Positions 11,338-25,626 of a stretch of 64,000 nucleotides of DNA are shown here, piece after piece. The position numbers and the translations under genes were made by a program. Each line of letters opens with the position of its first letter. Within the stretch, counting starts at the first letter, position 1. The stretch is from Ceratothoa steindachneri (Eukaryota > Arthropoda > Malacostraca > Isopoda > Cymothoidae). The notes beneath the pieces are model-generated. The model searched no databases, was not told the DNA's origin, and worked only from the letters and a program-made list of their open reading frames with translations. The DNA is taken from positions 72,604,786 through 72,668,785 of the forward strand of contig OZ018321.1 of NCBI GenBank assembly GCA_963969495.1, in the 5' to 3' direction.

Positions 11338-12521
11338 GTCATGGAACACCACTCTATACCATACACTACTCCTATTTTTATGTGGGGGAGGACTTAATCA
11401 TCTACTGCAACGCGAACCTTTAAAAGGATTGTTAGCAGGGATTAACGATCGACTAGGAGGTCAAATTTGAGCCGTCGAATTTAAAATCCTTAATAATCAG
11501 ACAAAGTGCATAATTGGTTGGGGAGATTTACTTGAATAGGCCGAAAGTATCGTTCAAGATTAGTTAAAGTTGAAACAACAAAATATAATTTTATTTACAA
11601 AGATCAAAATAAGAATAGAAATACGCAAAAGGGAATTATTTAATTTTAAATATGCTGTTGATAATTATTATGAGGAGGGATTCTCAAATGAAATTAATTG
11701 ATTAATATTACTAGGCTCAGATCAAAAAGGGGAAACTTGACAATACTAATAATGGAGGGGGTTTCACTCTTACGGGTCGTTGACTTCGAGGAAGGCCCTT
11801 CTTGCAATGAGGAGACTGGGGAATGATCCGATATGGCAATTGGGGCACGATCCGATGAGGCACTATCCAAACCAACCTTTCCATTAAGATAGCCAATCTT
11901 TAATGATGACGTTCGACGGGAAATGTGGGATTACTCGTAATTCCACTGGAAGAGGAAACTTCTTTTCCGCAAAGTAATCGATGGACATTTTCTTCAGTTG
12001 GCTTAAACGAAGGGAGAATTTTGCTCAAATTCAAAGACTTTCCGTTCACAGAAGCTACCAATTGATTGGGGCTAGAATCATGGCGGAGAAATATTTGCTG
12101 TCTGACGAACGCTCACGGAACTTAAGACTTGAAACGATGAAGACGAACTTGAGGTGCGTCCAGGACTCATCGAACTGCAGTATAGCCCAAGTATTTGTAT
12201 GCCCGATTCTGAGGGGGAAAGGGGAATTTGGACAAAGGGGTAACAAGCTCCAGATATCTTAATCCGGAGGCGGAGTCAATTCATCATTTGGCAGCAAGGT
12301 GCGAGAAACAGCGGCTCTTCTTAGCCTCGTCACCGGGGCAGAGGAAGCTTGGGACGAGTTTACAGGATTGGTGAATATTTCCTCAATGCGCTCAGGATTC
12401 GAAAATTCGTGAATGTTCTAACAGGAAGTCACGTTGTTCCTGGCGGGATACAATTGCACGTGGTCTCCAATAAATTGGTGATGGTGGTGGAGGGGAGGGG
12501 GTCAGAGGTTTTTCTTTTACA
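11337..12521 (-). repeat. 5' LTR of the Gypsy element
   Basis: On the minus strand it begins TGTAAAAGAAAAACCTCTG and ends with ...ATGACA, the expected TG/CA ends. It is about 1185 bp and contains an internal segment (11778 to about 12189) absent from the 3' LTR. Short ORFs inside (11981-12262, 12349-12576) have no family match and are not called as genes. Confidence 0.9.
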
Positions 12522-14110
<1,589 letters not shown>

Positions 14111-17100
14111 TGTAACTTTTTCTTTCAAGCCTATATTATGGTTTCCCAACTACGGCATTTTCGTCTTATGAGCTTTGCTACTCAATCTCTCCCAGATTTG
14201 CCCATTTTACTCATCACCTGTGTTCTTTTGCAAGGTAGTCCATGAAAGGCCTATGGAGTGCCTCTCGTCCCCTCTACGTTAAGCAGTGTTGCATTATCAT
14301 TCGTATAAATTCACTCTTCATTTTCATTCAAGCTGCAGTCAATTAGGAGAAACATATAAAAAAAACAAAAGGAGTGAGGCAGGGAGGACCCCTTTCTTCA
14401 AAATTATACTTGTACTGCTTGAAGAACTTTTCATTATTTTGGCTTGGAAATACCATACATTCTTAAGAATTGGCAGAAAATGCCCTCAATAAACCTCTAC
14501 TGATCGTCCCTACTCTTATTAAATTAGTTTTATCCTTCTTTACAATGATATAAAATCAGCCTTTCCTAATATCACCTTTCTCTTGCGAGGGGTCTGAAGT
14601 AGAAAGATGATTAAGTTCTACATATACTATATATGCTCAAATCTTCGAATTCGCAAATGATTACTAATATGTTTTTCGTTACCATGTTCACGGAAATAAT
14701 AGTATTGTTTAAGGGCTTTATACTCCTCCTACTACTAATGCTTATAATAATCATTATCTTCTCCTTCATACTCATCTTAATAATAGTATGTTATTCACTC
14801 TCTATGGTCCCGAGCAGTGCAAGTAGTCTTTTCTTCAGGTAATTCCGGATCTATACGTTCTACTTATTTTCATTAACATTATTACCTCTTTCTTTCCTAG
14901 TTTAAAATTCTTTAATTCAGTCTTCTCTATTCCATAATTATCTTCTGTTCTTGGTTCGTTCTTTCATTTTATGAGTACAGAGAAAATTTTCTGATCTCTT
15001 TCTTCACTTACAACTTATTTGGTAATGGAAAGATGCATTGTAGGGCTGTAGTAAGGTAGAAAAAGATTATGACGCACGTGGATATCAGAATAGTTCTCCT
15101 ATTCCCCGGATGAGGTCATCACTAATCGATTTAACACTCTGTGAGTCGGTCATTTGAGAACGTAACTATGTCAACTACCGCATATGTTTTACAAATTACT
15201 TCTAGTACCCCTACAAGCCATGTTTTCTTCGTGTTTACCACCAAACGTATTACTTAATATGAAAGATTTTGTCTTGAAGAAATATAATAATTTATTCTCT
15301 CCGCTCAAAGATTTTAGTAAAATTTAAAACACATTTAAAGATCAGCGCTGCTAAACTTCCACCGTTTTGCGGCTTAGAAAGATATAAACCTATCAAGGTT
15401 CACCGCTCTCCCTGTCAGTAAAGAAGGAAGCTTTTCCACTCATTTCCCTTATGAAATGGTTTTACTCCACGAACACGTCTTCATAACTTTTATTAATTAC
15501 ACATTGACGGGGATAACAAATTTTAGGGATAGAAGTAAAGATTTTAGTTTTCCTTAAATTATTAGTGATTAAAATCCTTATCATGGACATGAAAAATTTC
15601 AAGTTTACCTTTTTATGATTGGTCTATGACTTGAAAAAGCATTTTAGTTATATTTTAAATTGCATTAAATTATTTTTTTAGCTCAATGCTGGCGACGCTA
15701 TTTGACATTTCTAGCCTAAGCTGCTATTTAATAGCTATTTTCGTCGATATTTTCTAAGAAAATTTGCTCGTTTGAAAATTTTAGTTCATCTGAATCAAAT
15801 GAGGCATTTACAGCATTTCAGTTTGTCCAACTCAACAGTAAGTAATGGCTCGTAAGGTAGAGAAATAATTTTGTTAAATAGAATAAATGCCATCATGATT
15901 TTCATATTTTATTTCTGGTACTTTATATTAACTTTTTTTTAGATATTCCTTATTTTCTTTTGGTTTCTATGGTCTTGTTGTCTTTCTCAGTAACAGGCTT
16001 ACTCTTTAATGTTAAATGTTTGATTTGGGATGTTATTCATTAAAAGGTCAGTTTTAATATTGTAGATTAAAGCCGGTGTCAGTTTTAAACGCTTAGTCAT
16101 ATGGGCAGAATATTGAAACCAGCTTCGATTACTTAGCGATTGAGCTAGACTCTTGTGCATGTGTAGGTTTCCGGCTATTAAAAAACATTTACCCATTCCC
16201 TATTACTTTTAATCCTTTATTCATATATTTTCCAATTTTTTGCCTATTTTTTCGTCTTCACATGCAGGGAATAGAGAAGGGTTGAACTCTATTCTACATG
16301 AAAGCTCAATCTAAAGTAATGGAGGTGATATAAAAAAGAAGAATAGGAAGTTGTTTAAATAGTTCACTAATTGCGATACCAGTCCCTTTCCTATCATGGA
16401 TAAGATGTTTTAACAATAAATTTATAGCGACTCCATTTCTTTTGACCTCTCTATCCAAGATTGGTCATTAATATTTTAATAAAAAACAGTTAACCTATAC
16501 AGAGTCTCTATTAAATCTCCATATATTTTGATGAGAAGAGCACAATTTATATTTTAGTTCCAATTCCTCCTGTATATAAGGAAAAGCGCGAAAACGTAGT
16601 TATTTGTACAAATGAAGGAAATGTAAGTAATAGAATCATTAATAAGTTTGAAAGGAGATCCAAAACGAAGGATAGTTGGATATGTAATGTGCCGACTGGC
16701 GATAAGTTTTAAATAAATAGATTCTGGTCATGATGAGACAAAAATCCGTAACCTAGACAAGAACTGTGTGCAGAATCCATTCGTTTAAGATGTTTATAAG
16801 TTTAGGTATCATCATATCTGTTTGACCCGCGTTATTGAATCTACTTTCCAAATTCTTTAAGCAATGACTGAGGCAAATGAATATGCTAGGCGTTGTTGAA
16901 AGTGAAGTCACAATCTTGAAGATCTCTTCTCTCTTCTTGTCAATTTGGTAGTTAATTTATGTTTTATTTATTCATAATTAACAAGAACTCTCAATTAAAA
17001 TACGTGTGGACACTTTCCCTTTCCTATAAACTAACTCACTTTTAATTAAGGCATTTAAGTAACTTACCTTTGCATAAATTCGAAAGGGTTTCATAATTCT

Positions 17101-19056
17101 TGCATTCCATCCAATAACATGAAAATTCTCTTTATATTTCAACCAAAAAAAAGCAACACACATATTCGCCTTACGCGAAGGGCTTCATAAATTCCTTCTC
17201 AAACATCGTGTCTGCTCTCTTCTAACTTACTTCCTAAGACGGTCTTTTACAAGGCCAAACTTCTATGTAATTAAGTCGAGCATTATGGCAGCATCTCCTT
17301 CAAGGCAATGAGCAATAACCGACCCGAGCAGTGGCCTGGCTCTTAAACACATCACAAGAACCCCGTATAAGCGATTAATAAGCAGACAAAAAGACTCTAG
17401 ATGAACATTTCATTTCTGTCTCGCTTTAATCTTTTTCTCCCAATTTTATTTCTAGCTAAAATCTTGAAAATAATAACTTATTTTCACCGAGAGGAATTTT
17501 AATTAACAAATACCAATTTGAGGGAATAATATAATTTATTATTATTCAAAAACATTTTACTTAAGTGAAATTCGAAACTTAGAAATTTGTTGATTTTAGA
17601 ATCGTGTAAAGATGGGTGACGGGTACCTTTTCATACTAAGGAGTCTAATATCTAGTGTAATTGAGGAATATGCGAATTCTTACCTCTAGAATTTATGGGA
17701 AAGTGTTCCCTTTTACATATAATAAATCGCTTCAAGAAATTTTACTGTCTCTATTACACTGACCGACCTCTTTAATTCTTCTTTTTATCCCTTTAAAGGA
17801 GAAAAATTGTTAGCCAATTCTTTCGCGCGCGAATTTTCACGAACAATAATACACCAACATTACAATGCGACAATTCCCAAATTCACAATTCGACTACAAA
17901 TTCCCGCTTTCATAAAACGACTCCAGCCAAACTTTTTTACAAAGTAGGAATAATAAAAAAGGATGAGTTGAAAGATGTCGACACAGGAGGCTAAATTATG
18001 GGTGGGTTCATTTCCGATTTGGTTTCTAGGCGTTGAGCACCTGATCCGCATTCTCGAAAGACTCAGGCAAGCGCCGGGTGAAGTTTGAGATCAATAAAAC
18101 TTTATCATTCGAGATGTTTTCCATTTAAATATGACCTCGCTTTTTATTGAATGCTAGAAAATAATCAACTTGAACAGCAGCATCCTCAAGAGTATCTTTC
18201 TTATACTTATTAGTATTACTCTGGATTATCACTTTTTGTAGTAATGTAATTCTTGAACTCAAAGCTTTTTCTGTTTGTCTGCTATGTTGCGTTTATTATC
18301 CTTTCAAGGAAAACTACCTATTCCTCGAACGCTTTCAGTAAAGGCGACTTTTGAAGTGAAAGTGACATCAACCAAAGACATTTATAAATATATATTTATT
18401 TCGTATAGGCAGGATTGTGTGGTAATTTAATGAACGTACGATTTGCTTGTTTCTGATTCAATCCTTATAAGTCCAGCAAGGGAAGCTGTTTCCATTTGTA
18501 GAATAGTATTACTGTCCGCAGAGTTGAGCATTCTTCCTCTCCCTAGTGTCCCAAGATGTCTACTTTGGTTATTTACCTCCTACACATTTTCCATCTTCAT
18601 ACAATCATCATTTCCTAAATGAATTTTTTGTAATAATTTGTCTTAAATTCGCGAGAATTTAAGAATACATCGCGATACGAATTCTATTAGCAGCCAGAAT
18701 ATGATAAACACTTCTCTGTTAACTATTCAAGAGAGAAATGGACATTCGTAGGTAGTAACTTGCGTAAAATTATTTCATTTAGCTTGTTTGGCAGAAATGT
18801 CTGAAGGAGAGAAATCATCTTATTCAACGTTTTACTTCTTCCCAGTGAAAATGACTGTGGTTCATCATTCTTAGTTCAAATAATGTTACTGGAAATTTAA
18901 ATGTTTCCAACTCTTATTTTGCCGGGATATTCTATTTAAAATTCTGTTATTTTTTACATTTATATTGTATACTTTACCTCCTCTTTTTCCTTTTTTAGTA
19001 CTTCGATAAACAATGAAATAAATTATTCCACATTCGTCATTTCAGCATATCCTACT
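14111..19056. other. AT-rich DNA, no gene recognised
   Basis: Mixed AT-rich sequence with many stops in all frames. No tandem repeat, terminal repeat pair or known protein domain was recognised. The short ORFs at 14286, 14633, 15999, 16978 and 17860 show no domain. It could be intron of the Ig gene on the minus strand or intergenic DNA. Confidence 0.5.
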
Positions 19057-19440
19057 TTGGGGGTTGTTTATGGAGGCGACGGCAGCTATAAGATTAAAAC
19101 CAGCGGAAGGACGAAATTGCCAAGTTTTCCGTTGCTGTCTCGATCCTTTCGAAAATGCTGGATCGCATACCTCTTTTGCGTTTTCCTGTTCCTTAACTCC
19201 AGGAAATGCTTAGAAACGAAGGGCCCCATTTTCAATTAGGAGTCAACAAAACGCGAACTACCAAAGAACGGCAATTCCCCTATTCATATTTGGCTTAGTG
19301 TAGCTTCCGTTTCTTGCATCTGTGCTCTTGGGGTTACTCAGATGGTCGTAAAAGTGTTATACAATGGCGCGAGGGCAAAAATTAATAATATTAATGGCTG
19401 ATTGCAGAAAGGGGGCTTTTAAACTGGGCGCGGACGAAAA
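19057..19440. other. GC-raised island, possible conserved non-coding block
   Basis: Clearly richer in G and C than the DNA on either side, with words such as GGAGGCGACGGCAGC and GGCGCGAGGGC. It contains a 60-codon plus-strand ORF with no recognised domain. It is not a repeat seen elsewhere in the window. It may be a conserved regulatory block or an untranslated exon; that is inference from composition only. Confidence 0.3.
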
Positions 19441-22400
19441 ATGCTAGAACAGTGTATGGAAGAGGGTTCTTTGGTTAGGAGCCCCTTTTATTTAACAATA
19501 AACTTTTTAAAAATGTACTTCGAGGTTATTCTAAAAGCCTTTCAAAATTACTGTTAAATATAATATGGTTGAACTTTACGAAATCTTTTCACTCAGCTCG
19601 ACGGTCTGAAATGTCTCCTCCTTTTCTGTTTCTATATTTTAACTGCCAAGTTAGGATTACCATATTGGCCGTTGTCAATAGGTAAAATCCAGTTTCCACT
19701 CTATTTTTTTTTTTTTTTTCAGGAGGTATATATGTACAATAGATAATTATAGTTTCATCATTTATGGATTTTATTCGTTAGGATAAAACATTCATATAAA
19801 CTGAACCAAATAAAAAATTCCTCCCTAGAGTAATAGAGAATTTACTTTGTTATAAAATGTGACAGTAAAAGGGTTAGGAATAAACTTGATGGTTAAAGTG
19901 TTTATTTCTAAACGTTTTTAATATGATTTTAGATTACCTTCAAACCTTTTAATCGAGTCATTTCTGTAGCATGCATATTGAAAAATTTATTCTCGAGATG
20001 AGGACCTCATCCTTAATATCCTTCATTTTAAACTATTCTAAGAAATTTGTGAGTCTTTGATGTTTTGTTATGTACTTCATTGTAAGGGTTTTTATCATTT
20101 TTTCCATTACTTCTCTGTTATCCTTATTAAATGAGAGAACACAAGCTAATATTGCTGTAATTTGGTCGTAATAAATAAGAAGCAAACAATCTAAGATAGA
20201 TTAAAATATAACAAAACTATGTTAATCTTCAAGTTAAAATAGTTTTGAATCTCGCTAAGAGGAAACGGCCAAAAGTTATGACGAAATAAATAAAGGCAAA
20301 CAAAAACTAAATTTAGAAAGAAAGATTTTCCCATTAGTTATATATATGCCTTCACTTCTTTTCTTAAATTTTTTCTTATATCTACTACAGATTCTCATTT
20401 CTTTCCACATACGAGTATCAACATTGACTTTTGTGCCGTCTTCCTTTCAGTGGTTTCGTTCCATTGGGCAGAAACACAAGGGGTCTATTTTTTCTTCTGT
20501 CATATAAAGATTGCATTCTTACTATTAGTGGTTATTAATTATACTCCTTCTTTCTTACTTTATCTCTAGCAGGAGAAATTTTATCAAGATTTACTTAGCT
20601 TAAATTCCAGACTACTTTATACGCCTAAAGACATACAACAGGGTGTGTTTGCCTTGGTAATGGACAAATAATCATACATAGTCACCTTCTTTGCCGAAAG
20701 GCATCATCAAGAATTTTCTAGTGCCTACCCAAGATATAATAGTGAATATAAATTTAATTTTCCTTGCAAATATCTTAAGTTTTAAATCCCTTACATAGAA
20801 TCTCCCTTTCGCTCTCCGTCCAAAATTCTCCGTGGGTGCCTCTTATTCCCTGTAACGGCATAGGCTGACTGGCACTGAGGCACTATTTTAAGTTATTCAA
20901 TATAAGCATCCGAACTTGTCGGCAAAGACCGTTTACGACCAATATCGGACTGAATGCGTATTCATGGGGTCGGAGAAGAGGGTGGCGATATTGTGGATTC
21001 GGAACTCAATGTGGTTAGCTATTTCGTTCTTTGCCTGCGAATGACTCGACGCGGAATTTATTTTTAGTTTTCCTTTTCAATATCTTGTTTGTGTGGCTTG
21101 TTCAGCTGAGTTATTATTTTTTTATTTTGTCTCTACAGTCATTTTACCTCATTTCATGATGGCTTCGTTTTAAGTTGATTGTTTTCTTCTCATGTTTGGT
21201 ATTTTGGAGAGATCTCATTTATTGCTTTCTTAGTACTTCCCTCTGGGTCATCTCATTTCTTATTGTTATTTTTATTCATTTTCCAGCTTTCTTTTATCTG
21301 CCTTTAGTCCCTAATATGTAGAAAAAATGGTTTTCACATTCGTTTCCTCAAATTCCTTTCTCTCCCATTTTACATTATTTAATTTACATCTTACCTAATC
21401 ATAACATCTGCTTCCTTTTCATCTACAAAGGTTTCGTTTCCTCTCAGCTTTTTATATTTCTAATTTTTTCTCGCCATTTCCTCGCATTTTAGATATTCGT
21501 TCATTACATATCTTTTTAACGGAGTCAGCAGCTTTGCTTCGAAGGTTTCTACAAATGTCCTTTCTCACTTTAGGCTATCCAATATATAGGAGTTTCATTT
21601 AATTGATTCAATTTATTTTATTTTATATATTATGTGATTTTATTTGTGCATTTTTATAATAAGGCGGTAATATAGAAACTCGTCTTTATACTCGTAAATT
21701 TCTTCTTTTATTTACAGATTTTTTTTCGCCTTGTCCTTTTTAGATCCTATGAGTACCTTTAACCATTTTATAATATTTAGAAGAAGAGGAGTGTAAGTCA
21801 ATATTAGTGTACTTCTTTGGTGTTGAAATTAATAGCAAAAATCAAAGTGCTGGTTCGTGAACTAAAATACAGGGAATAATAGCGTTTTATTTTCACATAA
21901 CTAATAAATAGAACGAGAGCGATTAACAAATAAACAAGTAAATGTTTGGGAGAGTAAATTAGCTGGTATTCACCAAGGTGGCAAATTTCTTCCCACCGCT
22001 GTAGCTGACTGAGGCAACGCTAAGTTTTAATGGCATACCAACCTTTTCATTGATATAAAATATTTCATTAGTTTTTAATGTTTCCTCCAATGTTTTCAAA
22101 TTTCAAAACATTTCTGCAGTGTATGATGAATATTTTGTTTTTGTAGTGAAATAAACAGCTCATAATTGCCTTTCTTAGGGCAGAGTTGCTGATAATGAAT
22201 TTCTGTCATGATTCCAAAATTACTTGTTTGTAAGTTGATTTTCTGAGCTTCTTAAGTCGGTAATAATAAGTTGGTTTAATTTGATTGATGAAGAATTTAT
22301 TTTTAAATAGAAACTTGAACATTTTAATTATATTATTTAGTTAAATAAATATATTGTATTTTGTAAGTTAATATATTTTATTAAGATTCTTATGAAGAAA

Positions 22401-23250
22401 TATTCACCCACATAATTAAATAAGCCTTTGAAGTATATAAAACAACAATATGAATTTCTAAATATCTATGGCTATTTATACTGTTTTGATAATATGGGCA
22501 TTTTCTTCACGGTTTTCTGTTGTTCTTTACCTCTGCTCTCTTTCACTGTAAGTCAGCATTCTCTAAACGTGTTTTCTGAACAGTAATTCGTTCAATATTC
22601 TGAAGTTGTAAAAATTCTAGTAATTCCTGTAAGACTACAGAAACTTTACCTCATAAAAATGATTATAAAGAAAAGAAAAAAATAGCTTGGAGTGTAGTGA
22701 AAAAAGAGGTTATTTCATGAAGTGTGGATGCTTTGTATGGTATTTCCTCTCTTTGTACGAAGGAAATAAGTGGCCTGCTCTATGGAACTTTCCTTGAGAG
22801 TATGAGGTATTGCAATAGGAAATATTAAGGACCTAAGGACTAGTAGGTTTCAGGCAAGGACAGGTCACAGAAACACACAAGTTGGAAGCCTAAGATGGTC
22901 GATACAGCGGAGATCCTTCTGTTTCTAAATAGGTAACCGCTTCATTTCAACTTAGTTCTTAGTGTTTTAAAGTAACTTAATTATTTCTATCATCGTGTTT
23001 CTTCCGGCATCAGGTAATCCTACGAAGAGTGGGAAGGGCAAACTTACGGCTATACTATAGCTAGCAGCATGTAGAACAGCTGTGGGAGTTTGCTGTACGA
23101 AAGTGAGTCAAGGTCATAGAATGGATTAGGTTGCATGTATAATGTGGATTGACGAGTAATTGCCATAATTAATAACGCAAAAAGTAATCAGCAGCAGGCC
23201 AGTGCAAGAAGGAAATTAAAAATATATAAATTCGATGCCTCACCAGCTGA
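19441..23250. other. AT-rich DNA, no gene recognised
   Basis: AT-rich and non-repetitive, with a second modest GC rise at about 20840-21060 (GCATCCGAACTTGTCGGC, TCGGAGAAGAGGGTGGCG). No coding exon, RNA gene or transposon was recognised. Confidence 0.45.
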
Positions 23251-23469
23251 TTAAAAATCGATTGGCCTGCTTCTGGCCGGCACAAATGAAAACATGGGCC
23301 CGATGAGGAATTGAAGAGGTCGCACTTCTGCCTGAGGCCAAAATGAAGGATGGAGAAAGAGCGGAACAGAGACCTGGCAACGATTTAATAGCCGGCCACT
23401 GGCTGAGTTCGGGCGTTTATCGTAAGTAGTGTTTAACCCTGATGTCAAGGCAGTACCAACAAATCTCAA
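23251..23469 (-). other. GC-raised block with a 72-codon ORF, role unknown
   Basis: On the minus strand a 72-codon ORF lies in a block much richer in GC than its surroundings (GGCCGGCT and GGGCCCATG words). A possible splice acceptor (CTTGACATCAG) lies before GGTTAAACACTAC; reading on in phase 1 gives an open run ending in PARSRPIDF and a stop. That would fit a terminal exon of the Ig gene by strand and phase. But the peptide has no hydrophobic anchor and no known match, so a conserved non-coding element is as likely. Confidence 0.25.
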
Positions 23470-24951
23470 AAATGAGAAAATAACTACCTTAATCTTAAGC
23501 CACTAAGGAGTGGTCAGAGAATATTAAAGATAGGAAAACGAGTTATTAAAAGTTACCTATCAATTATATCACGACAATAATTAGCTGGGGATATAACGTA
23601 CTAGCAATCTTGACTACAAACGATTCTGAAAGATATGAAGCCTGTGATTCTCTTTCACTTTTTAATTGCTATATTTTATTAATGTTTGCCTTAAACTCTT
23701 TGATCGACCAATTAAAAGGGATTAACTTTTACGATACGCTGATTTTTTTAACACGAACTAGACTGCAAAAGAAAAAATTGCTAAAATTTATCCAGCAAGT
23801 AATATTTTCTTTCCTATTAATAGAGTTAACGTATTCACAAGTGTGTGCGAATAATTATAAATTGATAGGAAAGTATATATGTATTTTAACGTAGGATCCC
23901 AACCACGGGTTCGGCAGCTTATGGGTGCCAGCGTTAAGTCCAACCTAGTCTGCAAAACATTTAAAAGGATCAAATTGGCTTAACCTCGCTGAATCATAAG
24001 CATTGTTTCAACCCAGTTAAATCGTGTCCCAGAACTTGTATTAGGTTGAGCCATACATATGGATGAAATATCATAAATTTGGGAGAAAAGTGTCCACACC
24101 GAGTATTTTTGCCATTATTTCATATTCATTTTTTCCTCTTAGTCTGTAATTTAACTATCTAGGATCATTCCAGAACGCAACAATTATCAAAATGTATGCC
24201 GTTTTGGGTTGGTTTTCTCTATGGTAGATAACCTAGAAACTACAAAATCTTCTTTCTAATGTCTCTTAAGCAATTAGGCAAATGTCCCCTAGTGCCCCGA
24301 AGTATCTTCTAAAAGTTAGTCTAGGTTTTCAACCTCTTAAAAGATTTTCTATTTTATGACTATACCACTTTATCCGTAACAGTCTCTTCTCAATGGCTTA
24401 TGGTTGGACTGTTCCTCTTTGGATTTGGTCAGCATCAGCACATTTATATATATTTATTCTCATCAACTGAATTTTCACTCTTTCAAGCTGAAATGTACCC
24501 CTCATTTTTTCCATCTTAAATTGGTCCTTGGGATTGATGGTGTCCCTATTTACTCTTGATTCTCGTCCCGTAACGGTTAAGAATATATCTTATTAAATTA
24601 TGAGAAATAACTAATTTGCCATCAAAAAACACACCTTCGAAGAATTTGTTGCAAATAAATGGGAATAAACAAAAAAAGTAATGAAAAAAAGGAATGGAAA
24701 GGAATAAACTTGAAATGATGTGGAGATATCAAATAAATTATAATGGACGATGAAACCAGAGTTAGGATTATATGAATGAACTGTAAGAAAAAAACTCGTA
24801 GTAAAATTTCAATTTTTTATATCAATGAATGTTTGTACAAACCACGCGAAATCATTAAACTCTAAGATCCTTAACCATTCTTTCATTTTCGGTGATACAA
24901 CTTGACCTACTACATACAGATTTATTATATTAGTAACAGTTATTTCGCTCA

Positions 24952-24952
<1 letters not shown>
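23470..24952. other. AT-rich DNA, no gene recognised
   Basis: Nothing recognised on either strand. Overlapping short ORFs at 23610-23973 have no domain. Confidence 0.45.

Positions 24953-24992
<40 letters not shown>
24953..24992. repeat. (AT)n microsatellite
   Basis: About 40 bp of TA dinucleotide. Confidence 0.97.
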
Positions 24993-24993
<1 letters not shown>

Positions 24994-25178
24994 CCCCTTT
25001 GGCCACCAAAAATGAAAATTTGAACAATTTTCCCAAATCTCGTCCTCTTGTTTTGCTTTGCGTATCACAACTGTAATTTAGACAATTTTTCCATATGACA
25101 TTTTCCTATCTAATGGTTCACCATTAAATTAAAAAAAAAAAATTTGCTTTGTACATTCTTATAAACAATGTAGACGCA

Positions 25179-25302
<124 letters not shown>

Positions 25303-25498
25303 CATGTTTTATTTAAAGCGACCGCTAGTTTCAAATTAATAATTCTTTTTTCATTCTTCTCGATTTGTCTTATGTTCACCTTTTCTTCATTGTTTAACCT
25401 GTGGATAAACGTACTGAAATTAATCTGGGACTGATGTTTGTTATTTTGTCAAAGGTAGAAGTAAATTAATGTACATAATTTTAGCACTTTTTTTAATT

Positions 25499-25545
25499 TA
25501 ACAGACACGTTTCGATACATAGAGTATTATCTTCAGAGTTGTAAT
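25499..25545 (-). ncRNA. Hammerhead ribozyme-like motif of PLE copy 1, decayed
   Basis: On the minus strand: CTGAAGA (matches core CUGANGA), a stem II of 4 pairs with a TCTAT loop, then GAAAC and GTGTC. Stem I is damaged by changes relative to copy 2 (three of five pairs kept). It is the same motif at the same place as 27868-27910, so it is probably a weakened hammerhead. Confidence 0.6.
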
Positions 25546-25626
25546 GGGAAATTATTACAAAATATTCAGTTTATATATGCTACAAAATGTATTAACAAAA
25601 TTAGAAACAAAGCTATACACAAATAA

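Larger units (their letters stand above)
5722..12521 (-). mobile_element. Dead Gypsy LTR retrotransposon, GMR1-like (integrase before RT)
   Basis: A 6.8-kb element on the minus strand between two related LTRs (11337-12521 at 5', 5722-6497 at 3'). The 5' LTR runs TG...CA. Going 5' to 3' on the minus strand one reads Gag (10802-9830), aspartic protease (about 9565-9495), integrase (about 9220-8380), RT N-terminus (about 8160-8050), RT thumb region (about 7970-7794) and RNase H (about 7293-6900), then a polypurine tract. Ordinary Gypsy elements place integrase last; integrase before RT is the arrangement known for GMR1-like Gypsy elements. Each domain has stops, frameshifts or deletions, and the RT palm is missing. 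It sits inside the 29-bp satellite and hosts a hAT MITE. No convincing 5-bp target duplication is left. Confidence 0.88.

Noticed and set aside
12055..12246. ORFs within the 5' LTR as host or element genes
   Set aside because: No domain, absent from the 3' LTR because of the 410-bp difference, and open on both strands by chance.
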